In this document: in pieces, positions 9,633 to 18,240 of the stretch | Layout: every line of letters begins with the position of its first letter | How positions within the stretch are numbered: position 1 is the first letter of the stretch | From: Jannaschia marina | GTDB lineage: Bacteria > Pseudomonadota > Alphaproteobacteria > Rhodobacterales > Rhodobacteraceae | Reading direction: 5' to 3' | Length of the DNA stretch: 64,000 nt | Assembly (NCBI RefSeq): GCF_013404595.1 | Contig: NZ_JABVAX010000004.1 | Coordinates: forward strand, 62,001-126,000 | Made by a program: the position numbers and the translations under genes | The notes under the pieces: model-generated | Seen by the model: the letters and a program-made list of their open reading frames with translations, nothing else | Told to the model about the DNA's origin: nothing | Databases searched by the model: none

Positions 9633-10651
9633 TACACGGCCTCCTGCGGAATTTCGTCGGCGTAGATATCGGTCCAGAGCTCTTCGAGCGCGGGCTCGGG
9701 GCTCTCCTTCGCGAAGTCGGCGGAGGCGTTCACGATGTCCTTGATCTCCTTGTCGACGGCCTTCAGGTCGTCCTCGCTCGCGTGCTTTCCGGTCAGCAGC
9801 ATCTGGCGCACCTGTTCGATGCAGTCGCGCTCCTCGCGCATCTTCTGCACCTCGTCGCGGGTGCGGTACTTGGCCGGGTCGGACATGGAGTGGCCGCGGT
9901 AGCGGTAGGTCTTGATCTCGAGGATGTAGGGCCCCTTGCCCGCGCGGCAGTGGGCCACGGCCTTCTCGCCGGCGGCCTTCACGGCCAGCACGTCCATGCC
10001 GTCCACTTCCTCGCCCTCGATGCCGTAGGCCGCGCCACGCTCCCAGTAGGAGGGCGACTTGGTGGACCGCTTGGTCGAGGTGCCCATGGCATACTGGTTG
10101 TTCTCGATCACGAAGACGACCGGCAGGTCCCAGAGTTCGGCCATGTTGTAGGTCTCGTAGACCTGGCCCTGGTTCGCGGCCCCGTCGCCGAAATAGGTGA
10201 AGGTGACGTTGTCGTTGCCCCTGTACTTGTCGGCGAAGGCGAGGCCCGCACCGATGGGCACCTGGGCGCCGACGATGCCGTGGCCGCCGTAGAAATGCTT
10301 CTCCTTGGAGAACATGTGCATCGAGCCGCCCTTGCCCTTGGAGTAGCCCCCCTCGCGGCCCGTCAGCTCTGCCATCACGCCGTTCGGGTCCATCCCGCAG
10401 GCCAGCATGTGGCCATGGTCGCGATAGGAGGTGACGCGCTTGTCGCCCTCCTTCGCCGCCGCTTCCAGGCCGACGACGACCGCCTCCTGGCCGATATAGA
10501 GGTGACAGAACCCGCCGATGAGACCCATGCCGTAGAGCTGACCCGCCTTTTCCTCGAACCGCCTGATGAGGAGCATGTCCCGGTAGTATTGAAGCAACTC
10601 CTCCTTCGAGACATTCGGTTTCGCCTTGGCGGCGGTCTTGCGGGTGGCCAT
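9632..10651 (-). CDS. pdhA: Pyruvate dehydrogenase E1 alpha subunit
   Basis: A 339-residue E1 alpha carrying the thiamine-diphosphate motif [20 protein letters not shown] ending in ENNQ, plus the [15 protein letters not shown] loop that in other E1 alphas holds the active-site serines. The ATG follows a GGAGGAG site. It is the first gene of pdhA-pdhB-pdhC, and LacI-type sites lie 29-59 bases upstream of its start. The E1 alpha/beta tetramer feeds acetyl-CoA into the TCA cycle, so control at this promoter would set flux from glycolysis. Confidence 0.97.
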   Translation of the reverse strand: MATRKTAAKAKPNVSKEELLQYYRDMLLIRRFEEKAGQLYGMGLIGGFCHLYIGQEAVVVGLEAAAKEGDKRVTSYRDHGHMLACGMDPNGVMAELTGREGGYSKGKGGSMHMFSKEKHFYGGHGIVGAQVPIGAGLAFADKYRGNDNVTFTYFGDGAANQGQVYETYNMAELWDLPVVFVIENNQYAMGTSTKRSTKSPSYWERGAAYGIEGEEVDGMDVLAVKAAGEKAVAHCRAGKGPYILEIKTYRYRGHSMSDPAKYRTRDEVQKMREERDCIEQVRQMLLTGKHASEDDLKAVDKEIKDIVNASADFAKESPEPALEELWTDIYADEIPQEAV

Positions 10652-10679
10652 GGGGCGCGTCTCCTCCGGTCGGCAGATC

Positions 10680-10710
10680 GTTCAACGTTAAACAATCCCC
10701 TAGCGCAAAG
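10680..10710. promoter_or_regulatory. Putative LacI-type operators upstream of pdhA
   Basis: GTTCAACGTTAAAC (10680-10693) is a CG-centred palindrome with 12 of 14 positions symmetric. A weaker CG-centred site, CCTAGCGCAAAG, follows at 10699-10710; the two centres are 18 bp apart. CG-centred palindromes of this kind are typical LacI-family operators. Related sites precede the aldolase and both gap genes in this window. The assignment to a CceR/PckR-type regulator is inference. Confidence 0.5.
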
Positions 10711-10794
10711 GTTCCTGTGGGGAAAGGGGCACGCGCGCATGGCCGGCCTGCCCCGGAGGCAAGGCGGTTTTGTGTTTTCGCGGGGGAGGAGGGA

Positions 10795-11097
10795 TCAGTA
10801 CTCGACGATGATCTCGTCTGCCCGGGCCACGCCCAGCACGTGCCGCGCGCGCTCGTCCAGCAGGTCGAGGTCGAGGTAGTCGTCCGAGAGCCGGCGCGTA
10901 CGGTCGCGCATCACCTCGGCCTCCGCGTCGAGAAGCGCAAGCTCCGCCATCAGGAGCTCGCGCTCGGCGTCGAGTTCGACCCGGCGCAGCACGCCGTATT
11001 CGCCCTGCACGGCGGCAAAGACGAAATAGCCCGCGAACCCCAGGAGGATCGTGGGCAGGATCAGGGTATAGCCGGAACGGCGGCGTTTCTGGGCCAT
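10795..11097 (-). CDS. FtsB/DivIC-like septum formation initiator
   Basis: A 100-residue protein with a basic N-terminus ([10 protein letters not shown]), one membrane helix (about 11-29), a coiled coil (about 38-75, [27 protein letters not shown]) and a C-terminal short domain ending [17 protein letters not shown]. This layout fits the FtsB/DivIC septum initiator family, small bitopic division proteins that bridge FtsQ and FtsL. It sits upstream of pdhA on the same strand, a neighbourhood common in alphaproteobacteria. The 143-base gap before pdhA and the operators there suggest pdhA has its own promoter. Confidence 0.85.
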   Translation of the reverse strand: MAQKRRRSGYTLILPTILLGFAGYFVFAAVQGEYGVLRRVELDAERELLMAELALLDAEAEVMRDRTRRLSDDYLDLDLLDERARHVLGVARADEIIVEY

Positions 11098-11202
11098 GGC
11101 TCTGCTCGGTTTCGCGCGGCCTCTTGTCGGGCCGCTCAGGGGACTATGGCACAGGCCGATTCGCCTGTGAATCCCCTTCGTCGCAAAAGGCTTCCGGTGG
11201 CG

Positions 11203-12096
11203 CTATCCGGCGACGGAGGCCGCGTGGATGCTGTCGATCGTGCGCCCGATCTCGGTCTCGAAGGTCGCGTCGTCCTGCCCGTCCGAGAGCCCTTCGGTCA
11301 GTGCGCGGCTGAAGCTTGCGATGACACCACGGTTCCGGGCGAGACGGGCGTTCGCCTCTTCCCGCGTGTATCCGCCCGAGAGCGCGACGACGCGCATGAC
11401 CTTCGGGTGATCCACGAGCGGCGCGTAGAAATCGGCGGCCTCGGGCAGGGTGAGCTTCAGCATGATTTCCTGCCCCTCGGGGAGCGTGTCGAGATGCGCG
11501 AGGATCGCGTCGCGCAGCATCGCCTCGGCCTCGGCCTTGTCGGCGATGTCGATGGTCACCTCCGGCTCCAGGATCGGGGCCATGCCATGGGCCAGCACCT
11601 GCCGTCCGACCTCGAATTGCTGCGCCACGATGGCCTCGATGCCGTCGGCGTTCGCCGCGTCGATGACCGAGCGTTCCTTGGTGCCGAAGACGCCCGCCGC
11701 CTTCGCCCGCTCCAGCGTCGCGTCGAGCCCCGGGATGGGTTTCATCCGCTTCACGCCGTCGGCCGCGTCTTCCAGTCCCTTGTCGATCTTGAGGAAGGGC
11801 ACCACGCCCCGCGCCTCCCAGAGATAGGTCGCGGCGGGGCGGCCGTGGAACTCGCGGTCCATCGTCTGCTCGAAGAGGATCGCGCCGATCACCTTGTCGC
11901 CGGTGAAGGCCGGGGCCTTCACGATCCGCGCGCGCATCCCGTGGATCAGGTCGAACATCTCGTCCTCGGAGCCCCAGCGGTCCTCGCCCACGCCATAGAG
12001 ACGCAGGGCCTTCGGAGTGGAGCCGCCCGATTGGTCGAGCGCGGCGATGAAGCCCTGACCGGCGCGGATCTTGGCGGCTTTGTCTTGATCGAACAT
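11203..12096 (-). CDS. fda: Fructose-bisphosphate aldolase, class I
   Basis: A 297-residue class I aldolase of the bacterial Fda type, using a Schiff-base lysine rather than a metal. ALDQSGGSTPKAL near residue 20 and the catalytic-lysine strand EIMLKLTLPEAADF near residue 210 are both present. It interconverts fructose-1,6-bisphosphate with DHAP and GAP. It is transcribed towards the FtsB-like gene, with about 100 bases between. A LacI-type site lies 69-80 bases upstream, the same distance as at gap, which points to shared control. Confidence 0.95.
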   Translation of the reverse strand: MFDQDKAAKIRAGQGFIAALDQSGGSTPKALRLYGVGEDRWGSEDEMFDLIHGMRARIVKAPAFTGDKVIGAILFEQTMDREFHGRPAATYLWEARGVVPFLKIDKGLEDAADGVKRMKPIPGLDATLERAKAAGVFGTKERSVIDAANADGIEAIVAQQFEVGRQVLAHGMAPILEPEVTIDIADKAEAEAMLRDAILAHLDTLPEGQEIMLKLTLPEAADFYAPLVDHPKVMRVVALSGGYTREEANARLARNRGVIASFSRALTEGLSDGQDDATFETEIGRTIDSIHAASVAG

Positions 12097-12164
12097 GGGG
12101 CTCTCCGGGGCTGAAATCTCTTGCCCACAGCCCTAGGGCGCGGCCCTCCTCACCGCAAGCCGAT

Positions 12165-12176
12165 GGTTGCGCTAAC
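12165..12176. promoter_or_regulatory. Putative LacI-type operator upstream of the aldolase
   Basis: GGTTGCGCTAAC agrees at 10 of 12 positions with GTTAGCGCTAAC, the symmetric sequence suggested by the other sites in the window. It is CG-centred and sits just before the stop codon of the upstream gene, 69-80 bases before the aldolase start. Confidence 0.45.
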
Positions 12177-12179
12177 GCC

Positions 12180-13727
12180 TCAGCCGCCCTGCCGGTCGAG
12201 CCAGGCCGCCGTCGCCGCCGCCTCCGCTTCCGCCCGCAGATCCGCCCAGGCGGCCTGGTCCGCGATCGGCACCCCCCGGTCGATCTGCCCCAACAGGGCC
12301 CGGGCCTCCGCGTCGCCTTCGGCCGCCGCGATCGTGCCGTAATAGGTCGCGTGCCAGAGCGAGCGCGCCGCGCCGACGCCCCGCAGATGCGCCTCGGCGC
12401 GCGCGCGGAGTTCCGCCGCCGGCCCGGCCGCATCCGCCGGCGTGGGCAGGGGCGTGACCGATTGCAGCCGGAGGCGCGTGGCGAACGGCAGATTCCCCTC
12501 CAGCCGGTCGAGGAGCGGCCGGAGCCGCGCCATCCCGCCCGGCCCGGCGGCGAGCGCCATGGCATAGGCCGCCTCCGCATCCGTCGTCGCCAGCGCCTCG
12601 GCCAGGGCCATCGCGACCTCCGTGTCTCCGGCCTCGACGAGCGGCCCGAGCAACACCAGGGCCTGCCCGGTGAACCGCGGCGCGCGGTCGCCACGCAGAT
12701 GCGCGAGCCCAAGGCTCCGCGCTTCCTCACCGGTCAGCGCCCCCGGTGCTTCCAGCCCACGCGCCACCAGCGCGGGATCGAGCCGCGCGCGCTCGGCGGC
12801 GCTCGTGGTGCCGACGGTCGGCTCCAGAAGCTCGATCACGGGCAGGGGCCCGCTCTGCAGGCGCGCGACGAACGCGGCATCGACGGTGCGCGGGTCGGCG
12901 GGGTCGAAGCCGCTCTCGATCACGAGGCGCTTCGGGTCGGTCACGAAGGCGGCCCAGCCCTCGGCCAGCGCCGCCATGAAGGTCTTCGCCGACTTCGGGA
13001 GAGGTCCGCCGTCGCCCATGTCCGCGAAGGCCGGCTGCATCCCCTGCATCAGGAAGGCCGCCGCGGTCTCGGGGTCGGTCGCGGCTGGCGGGAGGAAAGC
13101 CTGTGCCATCTCGAAGCCACCGAGGTTGTCGAGCGCCAGCGTGACCCGCGAGACATCCGCATCGACCACCGGCTCCCCGGTCTCGTCGCTGCGCACCCAG
13201 AAATACGGCATCTCCGCCGCAAGTGAAAGCGCTGCGAGCCCCTCGATCCGCGCGTCCGTCCGCAGGTCGAGCGACGACTGCCGCGGGTCGTAGTCGTACT
13301 CCACCGTCATCGCCGGCACGCGCGCCCCGTCGCCCGGCAGCATCGCGGCGAGCGGGGCCGCGTCCATCGCCGCGAGGCAGCCGTCGCTCAGGTCGAGCCC
13401 GCGCAGGTCGACCCGCCCCGACACCTGCACGAGCGAGAGCGGATCGTCGGACGTGAGGTCGAGCGAGCGCACGGCCACGTCGCAGCTTCCGCCGCCCGCG
13501 CCGAGCGGGACGGAGACCGCGAGGTCCGCGACCGAGAGCCGCCCCTGCACGATCGACAGGCTCAGGTCGCCATAGGTGATCCGCGCCTGCGTGCGCGCCG
13601 CGCCGACGATGCTCTGCAGGATCTGCGTCAGGATGCGGTCGGGATGCAGCGCGTCCCAGAGGCTCGCCTCCTGCGCCGTCGCGGGTAGGGGCAGGGCAAG
13701 GGCGGTGCAGAGAAGCAGACGGCGCAT
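12180..13727 (-). CDS. Exported protein of unknown function with Sel1-like C-terminal part
   Basis: A 515-residue protein with a clear Sec signal peptide (MRRLLLCTALALPLPATAQEA, cleavage after ATA or AQA). I do not recognise the family. The first half is a mixed alpha/beta region with DALHPDRILTQILQSIVGAARTQARITYGDLSLSIVQGRLSVADL at the mature N-terminus. The last 180 residues are Ala/Leu-rich helices with spaced A/G/L positions (ALAEALATTDAEAAYAMAL, YYGTIAAAEGDAEARALLGQI) that look like Sel1/TPR repeats. It is probably periplasmic. It is read in the same direction as the aldolase downstream of it. Confidence 0.7.
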   Translation of the reverse strand: MRRLLLCTALALPLPATAQEASLWDALHPDRILTQILQSIVGAARTQARITYGDLSLSIVQGRLSVADLAVSVPLGAGGGSCDVAVRSLDLTSDDPLSLVQVSGRVDLRGLDLSDGCLAAMDAAPLAAMLPGDGARVPAMTVEYDYDPRQSSLDLRTDARIEGLAALSLAAEMPYFWVRSDETGEPVVDADVSRVTLALDNLGGFEMAQAFLPPAATDPETAAAFLMQGMQPAFADMGDGGPLPKSAKTFMAALAEGWAAFVTDPKRLVIESGFDPADPRTVDAAFVARLQSGPLPVIELLEPTVGTTSAAERARLDPALVARGLEAPGALTGEEARSLGLAHLRGDRAPRFTGQALVLLGPLVEAGDTEVAMALAEALATTDAEAAYAMALAAGPGGMARLRPLLDRLEGNLPFATRLRLQSVTPLPTPADAAGPAAELRARAEAHLRGVGAARSLWHATYYGTIAAAEGDAEARALLGQIDRGVPIADQAAWADLRAEAEAAATAAWLDRQGG

Positions 13728-14080
13728 GGGGCACTCCGGAGATAGGGGGTGAAATCGAGGTTAGCCTAGCCGGGGTGCGTTGTCCGCGTCCAATGGTGAG
13801 CGAGCGCGTCGCAGGGCCGCGGCGCGGCGATCCGCCGATCTTGCTAAGCACTTTATGGTCGCAGTGTCCGCGATACGCCAATGCGGAGGGCCAACGGCAG
13901 ATCAATCGCCGTGCCGGGGGGCGGCCTCTCGCGTATTGCAGAGCAATTCGCTGTCGGCAGCGCATCGCCGATGCGCGATAGACCGGCGATGCGCGGGCCG
14001 CTGACGCGGCCGTATCGCGCAAGGTCCTCCAGCGGATCTTGAGGTGCCGCGCCCCGGCCCGACGATGCGCTCCCGGCGTC
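13728..14080. other. Intergenic stretch with stacked hairpins, no gene seen
   Basis: No frame here has convincing coding character. The half next to pgk is rich in inverted repeats: ATTGC-AGA-GCAAT at about 13935-13947, GCGCATCG-C-CGATGCGC at 13960-13976, and GGCCGC-TGAC-GCGGCC at 13996-14011 flanked by GCGCG and CGCGC. It lies downstream of pgk and upstream of the exported protein, so it may be a structured 3' end, a promoter region or a small RNA. None of these can be decided from the sequence. Confidence 0.4.
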
Positions 14081-15262
14081 CTACGACGCCGACAGCGCCG
14101 CCACCCCCGGCAACTCCTTGCCCTCCATCCATTCGAGGAAGGCGCCGCCCGCCGTGGAGATATAGGTGAAGTCCCCGGCGACCCCGGCATGGTTCAGCGC
14201 CGCCACCGTGTCCCCGCCGCCCGCGACCGAGATCAGCTTGCCCGCCTTGGTCAGTTTCGCCGCATGGCGCGCGGCGGCGACGGTGGCCGCGTCGAAGGGC
14301 GTCATCTCGAAGGCCCCGAGCGGCCCGTTCCAGACGAGCGTCGCGCAGCCGTCGAGGACCGTCTCGATATGGGCGACCGAATCCGGCCCGGCATCGAGGA
14401 TCATCTGCCCCGCGGGCACGTCCTCTGCCTTCACCACCTGCGTCGGCGGGTCGGTGCGGAACTCCCCGGCCACCACCACGTCGCGGGGCAACAGGATCGT
14501 GCAGCCCGCCGCCTCGGCCTTGGCCGCGATCTCGCGCGCGGTGTCGAGGAGGTCGTGCTCGCAGAGCGATTTCGCCACGTCGATCCCCTGCGCGGCGAGG
14601 AAGGTATTGGCCATGCCGCCGCCGATGATGAGGTGCTGCACCTTGGTCACGAGGTTGCCGAGGAGGTCGAGTTTCGTCGACACCTTCGCCCCACCGACGA
14701 CGGCCGCGACCGGCGGTTTCGGCGTGCCGAGCGCGGCGTCGAGCGCGGTCAGTTCCGCTTCCATCGACCGCCCCGCGCAGGCCGGCAGCAGCTTGGCCAG
14801 CGCATGGGTCGAGGCATGGGCCCGGTGGGCGGCGGAGAAGGCGTCGTTGCAATAGACGTCCCCGACCGAGGCGAGACGCTTGGCGAAGCCCGCGTCGTCC
14901 GTCTCCTCGCCCGGGTTGAAGCGCAGGTTCTCGAAGAGAAGCACGTCACCCACCGTCAGGCCCGCGACCGCATCGCCGTAGTTTCCGTCGACGAAGCTCA
15001 CCTCCGTCCCGAAGGCGCGCGAGAGGGCGGGGACCACCTGCCGGAGCGACATCTCCGGCACGACCTTGCCCTTCGGACGCCCGAAATGCGCCAGCAGGAC
15101 GACCTTGGCCCCCTTGGCGCGCAAATCCGCGACGGTCGGCACGATCCGGTCGATCCGCGTGGTGTCGGTGACGCGGCCGTCCTCGACGGGCACGTTGATG
15201 TCCACGCGGGTCAGCACCACCTTGCCGGCAAGGTCCATGTCGTCGAGCGTCTTGAAGGGCAT
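14081..15262 (-). CDS. pgk: Phosphoglycerate kinase
   Basis: A 393-residue Pgk, full length. [17 protein letters not shown] near the N-terminus, [24 protein letters not shown] and [14 protein letters not shown] in the first domain, then WNGPLGAFE and [11 protein letters not shown] in the nucleotide-binding domain. It transfers phosphate from 1,3-bisphosphoglycerate to ADP. It follows gap on the same strand, but a palindromic repeat element and 138 bases separate them. No LacI-type site was seen directly upstream of pgk. Confidence 0.98.
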   Translation of the reverse strand: MPFKTLDDMDLAGKVVLTRVDINVPVEDGRVTDTTRIDRIVPTVADLRAKGAKVVLLAHFGRPKGKVVPEMSLRQVVPALSRAFGTEVSFVDGNYGDAVAGLTVGDVLLFENLRFNPGEETDDAGFAKRLASVGDVYCNDAFSAAHRAHASTHALAKLLPACAGRSMEAELTALDAALGTPKPPVAAVVGGAKVSTKLDLLGNLVTKVQHLIIGGGMANTFLAAQGIDVAKSLCEHDLLDTAREIAAKAEAAGCTILLPRDVVVAGEFRTDPPTQVVKAEDVPAGQMILDAGPDSVAHIETVLDGCATLVWNGPLGAFEMTPFDAATVAAARHAAKLTKAGKLISVAGGGDTVAALNHAGVAGDFTYISTAGGAFLEWMEGKELPGVAALSAS

Positions 15263-15321
15263 CCGATTAACCTTCTGTTAATAAACGGTTTTGGTTTCGC
15301 ACGCGAAACTGCGCCGGTGCC

Positions 15322-15388
15322 GTCACCCTCGGGCTCGACCCGAGGGTCTCTATCCGTCGGAGATCCTCGGGTCGAGCCCGAGAATGAC
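15322..15388. repeat. Palindromic repeat element (copy 1), between gap and pgk
   Basis: Two hairpin arms in mirror order. The left part has CTCGGGCTCGACCCGAG after GTCAC; the right part has CTCGGGTCGAGCCCGAG before AATGAC; GTCTC and GAGAT face each other across a short spacer. The whole element is a large imperfect inverted repeat, GTCA to TGAC. The same design recurs at three other loci in this window. As RNA it would form one long stem or two hairpins. Confidence 0.85.
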
Positions 15389-15400
15389 GGTCGAGGCCCG

Positions 15401-16399
15401 TCAGATCAACTTGCCCATGGCGACGGCGGTATCGGCCATCCGGTTCGAGAAGCCCCATTCGTTGTCGTACCACGACAGGATCCGCACCATGTTGCTGTCC
15501 ATCACCTTGGTTTGGTCGGTGTGGAAGATCGACGAATGTGGGTCGTGGTTGAAGTCGGTCGAGACGAGCTTCTTGTCGGTATAGCCGAGGATCCCCTTGA
15601 GCGGCCCGTCGGCGGCCTTGCGGACCGCGTCGTTGATCTCCTCGGGGGTCGTGTCGCGCGACGCGGTGAACGTCAGGTCGACGACCGAGACGTTGGGCGT
15701 CGGCACCCGGATCGCCACGCCGTCAAGCTTGCCGTTGAGGTCGGGCAGCACGAGGCCCACGGCCTTCGCGGCCCCTGTCGACGTCGGGATCATCGAGAGC
15801 GCGGCGGCGCGGGCGCGGTAGAGATCCTTGTGCATCGTGTCGAGCGTCGGCTGGTCGCCGGTGTAGCTGTGGATCGTCGTCATGAACCCGCGCGCAATAC
15901 CCACCGCTTCGTGCAGCACGTGGGCCACGGGGGCGAGGCAGTTCGTCGTGCAGCTCGCGTTCGACACGATCAGGTCGTCCGCCGTCAGGCTGTCGTGGTT
16001 GACGCCGTAGACGATAGTCTTGTCGGCGTCCGCGCCGGGCGCCGAGATGAGAACGCGGGAGGAGCCGTTGTCGAGATGCGCCTGGCACTTCTCCTTGGAC
16101 GTGAAGATGCCGGTGCATTCCATCACGACGTCCACGTCCGACCAGGGCAGGTCGGCGGGGTTGCGGATGGCGGTCACGCGCATCTGGCCGCGGCCCACGT
16201 CGATCCAGTCGTCGCCGGTCGTCACCGGGGCGGGGAAGCGGCCGTGGACGCTGTCGTATTGCAGCAGGTGGGCGTTCGTCTCGACCGGGCCCAGGTCGTT
16301 GATGGCGATCACCTCGATATCGGTGCGGCCCGATTCGATGATGCCGCGCAGGACGTTGCGCCCGATGCGGCCGAAACCGTTGATTGCCACTTTGACCAT
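15401..16399 (-). CDS. gap: Glyceraldehyde-3-phosphate dehydrogenase, type I (NAD-type residues)
   Basis: A 332-residue GAPDH. N-terminal [18 protein letters not shown] is the dinucleotide fold, [12 protein letters not shown] holds the catalytic cysteine, and [12 protein letters not shown] the C-terminal signature. The end of the second strand reads AINDLG: the aspartate equivalent to D32 of the Bacillus enzyme is kept, which favours NAD. The positions equivalent to L187-P188 are T-M. It is followed by pgk and preceded by a 47-residue membrane protein. An operator-like GTTACCGCTAAC lies 72-83 bases upstream. Confidence 0.97.
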   Translation of the reverse strand: MVKVAINGFGRIGRNVLRGIIESGRTDIEVIAINDLGPVETNAHLLQYDSVHGRFPAPVTTGDDWIDVGRGQMRVTAIRNPADLPWSDVDVVMECTGIFTSKEKCQAHLDNGSSRVLISAPGADADKTIVYGVNHDSLTADDLIVSNASCTTNCLAPVAHVLHEAVGIARGFMTTIHSYTGDQPTLDTMHKDLYRARAAALSMIPTSTGAAKAVGLVLPDLNGKLDGVAIRVPTPNVSVVDLTFTASRDTTPEEINDAVRKAADGPLKGILGYTDKKLVSTDFNHDPHSSIFHTDQTKVMDSNMVRILSWYDNEWGFSNRMADTAVAMGKLI

Positions 16400-16470
16400 G
16401 TCGTCACCTCCGGGGGATGCGCTTGCGGAGCGCGGGAATTTTCTGCGGTACGCCGCTGTCGATACATGTC

Positions 16471-16482
16471 GTTACCGCTAAC
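16471..16482. promoter_or_regulatory. Putative LacI-type operator upstream of gap
   Basis: GTTACCGCTAAC differs at one position from the symmetric GTTAGCGCTAAC and is the best match of the set. It is CG-centred and 72-83 bases upstream of the gap start, almost the same distance as the site upstream of the aldolase. Confidence 0.55.
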
Positions 16483-16569
16483 GGTTCCGGCGCTAGCATG
16501 GCCGCTGCCGCAGAGGCAACCGGCGAGCGATGAAACCCGCCCCCGCTCGGGCCGGAAACCGCGGGCACG

Positions 16570-16713
16570 TCACCGCCAGAACGCGATGTACTCGATCAGG
16601 TCGATCAGCCGCCGCCCGAGAAACGTGAGGATCCGCGCGTCGTTGAAGAACCAGTCCGCCCCGAAGAAGGCGACGAGCAGGAAGGCGAGCACGGCGGCGG
16701 TGGCGTTGTTCAT
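16570..16713 (-). CDS. 47-residue single-span membrane protein
   Basis: A short frame reading MNNATAAVLAFLLVAFFGADWFFND, then an Arg-bearing helix and IEYIAFWR at the C-terminus. One membrane helix covers about residues 6-19. Similar proteins with a conserved C-terminal (I/V)xxxAFWR lie next to gap in other Rhodobacteraceae, as far as I recall, which supports it being real. Stop is TGA at 16570-16572. Function unknown. It is upstream of gap on the same strand, with the gap operator between them. Confidence 0.7.
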   Translation of the reverse strand: MNNATAAVLAFLLVAFFGADWFFNDARILTFLGRRLIDLIEYIAFWR

Positions 16714-16803
16714 GGCGCGCAGCTTTGCCGGGGCGGAGCGAGCGTCGCAAGGGGGGAGGTCGTCCCGGTCAGCGGTGCGGCGTGCCGCAGCTCCGCCCGG
16801 GCC

Positions 16804-17436
16804 TCACGTCGGCGATGGGGCGGGCAGGCCCCGCGCGAGCGCCGCCGCGAACCCCCGGAACAGCGCGTCGACCTCGGAGGCCGGGCGATTTCCGATCATC
16901 GCGCCGAAGAAGTTCACCGAGAAGGAGACATGCATGACCGCCGCGAAGAGCAGGTCGATATCGACGTCGCCGGCGACGCGGCCGGCGGCCTGCAGGCGCT
17001 GGACGCGCTCCCGGAAGTTGCGGTCCGCCTTGCCGTCCATGTGTGCCGCGCCCTGTTGGCGGAACGCGGCGTCGATGGCGGCGCGGCTGACGATCAGGCG
17101 GACGATCTCCTCGTCCTTCAGGTCATCGCGCAGCTTCGCGTGGAGATAGTGATAGATCTCCTTTTCGAGTGTCTCCTGCGGGGGGTAGGAGAGCCCGCCG
17201 TCCCGGCGGGACGACACGAACTGATCGGTCACCGCCGTCAGCAGCCCGTCCTTGCCGCCGAAGTACCGGCTGATGAGAGACAGATTCGCTTCGGCCAGGT
17301 CCGCGATCTCGCGCAGGCCGGCCGCGTCGTAGCCGCGCCGGGCGAAGACGGTGCGGGCGGCCTCGAGGATCCGGGCCTCGGTTGCGGCGCGGTTGCGGAC
17401 GGGTGCCTCGCGCTTGTCGGTCTCTGTCGTCGGCAT
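16804..17436 (-). CDS. TetR-family transcriptional regulator
   Basis: A 210-residue TetR regulator. The helix-turn-helix is in residues about 18-64 (RILEAARTVFARRGYDAAGLREIADLAEANLSLISRYFGGKDGLL), and the rest is the helical ligand-binding domain. It is divergent from a three-gene membrane and lipid set (DUF3817, CopD/HemJ-like, desaturase). Two exact 15-bp direct repeats in the 78-base gap are the likely operator, one of them abutting the tetR start, so autoregulation is expected. The ligand cannot be read from the sequence; a fatty-acyl or membrane signal is a guess from the neighbours. Confidence 0.93.
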   Translation of the reverse strand: MPTTETDKREAPVRNRAATEARILEAARTVFARRGYDAAGLREIADLAEANLSLISRYFGGKDGLLTAVTDQFVSSRRDGGLSYPPQETLEKEIYHYLHAKLRDDLKDEEIVRLIVSRAAIDAAFRQQGAAHMDGKADRNFRERVQRLQAAGRVAGDVDIDLLFAAVMHVSFSVNFFGAMIGNRPASEVDALFRGFAAALARGLPAPSPT

Positions 17437-17439
17437 GTG

Positions 17440-17492
17440 AACGAGTGTTTACATGATCCGCGCCGTCCCGTAAAGAAAACGAGTGTTTACAT
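17440..17492. promoter_or_regulatory. Twin direct-repeat operator between tetR and DUF3817
   Basis: AACGAGTGTTTACAT occurs twice, at 17440-17454 and 17478-17492, without a mismatch, start to start 38 bp. A GTAAA/TTTAC pair brackets the second copy. Placement in a divergent tetR promoter region makes it the probable TetR operator. Confidence 0.65.
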
Positions 17493-17514
17493 TCACCGAC
17501 TCGAAAGACGTGCC

Positions 17515-17799
17515 ATGATCGGACTGATGCGCGCCGCCCGTCTGGAGGCCCTGACCCTGCTCGCGCTCTTCTGTGTCGCGATGCCGCTCAAGTACGCGGC
17601 GGGCATCCCGCAGGCGGTATCGCTCATGGGGCCGCTCCACGGGCTCGCCTTCATGGTCTTCCTGTGGTTCGTGGTCCGCTCCTGGGCCGAGGGTCTGATC
17701 GACGGGATCGGAACCCTGCGTCTGTGTGCCGGTGCCTTCCTCCCCTTCGGCGGCTTCGTCAACGAACGCTGGCTGCGCCGTCAACTGCAGGACACGTGA
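17515..17799 (+). CDS. DUF3817 small integral membrane protein
   Basis: A 94-residue protein with three predicted membrane helices (about 10-28, 35-57 and 65-82). EALTLLALFCVAMPLKY, then GPLHGLAFMVFLW near residue 41, and a C-terminal GGFVNERWLRRQ fit DUF3817. No biochemical role is established for the family. The ATG is 23 bases after the second operator repeat. Its TGA overlaps the next ATG, so the two are translationally coupled. Confidence 0.85.
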   Translation: MIGLMRAARLEALTLLALFCVAMPLKYAAGIPQAVSLMGPLHGLAFMVFLWFVVRSWAEGLIDGIGTLRLCAGAFLPFGGFVNERWLRRQLQDT

Positions 17800-18194
17800 T
17801 GCTCTACGATCTGACGCGGGCCGCCCATCTGATTTCCCTGTTCGTCTGGATCGGGGGCATGGTCGCGGTGGCCCTCGCACTCCGCTTTCCGGCGCGGGTC
17901 GATCTGACGCCGCTCAGGGCCTACGACCGGGCCGTGACGACGCCGGCAATGATCCTGGCCCTCTCGTTCGGGATCCTTCTGGGGGTGCAGGGCGGTTGGT
18001 TCAGCTCCGGATGGCTCGGCCTGAAGATCCTGCTGGCGCTCGGTCTGTCGGGCCTGCATGGCGCGCTCGTCGGCAAGCTGCGTCGTGCCAGTTGGGAAAG
18101 TCGGGCCGCGGCCGGGCCGGGCGACCGCTGGTTCCTGCCGGTCGGGCTCCTGCTTGTGACGCTGATCGTGCTCTTGGTGACGATCAAGCCCTGA
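17799..18194 (+). CDS. CopD/HemJ-like small membrane protein
   Basis: A 131-residue protein with four predicted membrane helices. Early RAAHLISLFVWIGGMVAVALAL and central PAMILALSFGILLGVQGGWFSSGWLGLKILLALGLSGLHGALV have the spacing of conserved His, Trp, Gly and Lys seen in the CopD/HemJ-like group. HemJ is a protoporphyrinogen oxidase and CopD a copper-resistance membrane domain; which applies here cannot be told. The ATG overlaps the DUF3817 stop. It belongs to the TetR-controlled set. Confidence 0.65.
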   Translation: MLYDLTRAAHLISLFVWIGGMVAVALALRFPARVDLTPLRAYDRAVTTPAMILALSFGILLGVQGGWFSSGWLGLKILLALGLSGLHGALVGKLRRASWESRAAAGPGDRWFLPVGLLLVTLIVLLVTIKP

Positions 18195-18240
18195 GATCAC
18201 CGGCTCTGGCGCGCCGCCCCGAAACCGGTAGTCTGCGTCC

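Noticed and set aside
15291-15584. Small frame starting in repeat element copy 1
   Set aside because: The peptide is the usual spurious translation of the palindromic element and runs into the gap coding region on the other strand.
14039-17149. 1036-residue open frame opposite pgk and gap
   Set aside because: Shadow of two enzymes with full motif sets on the other strand; composition is typical of antisense frames.
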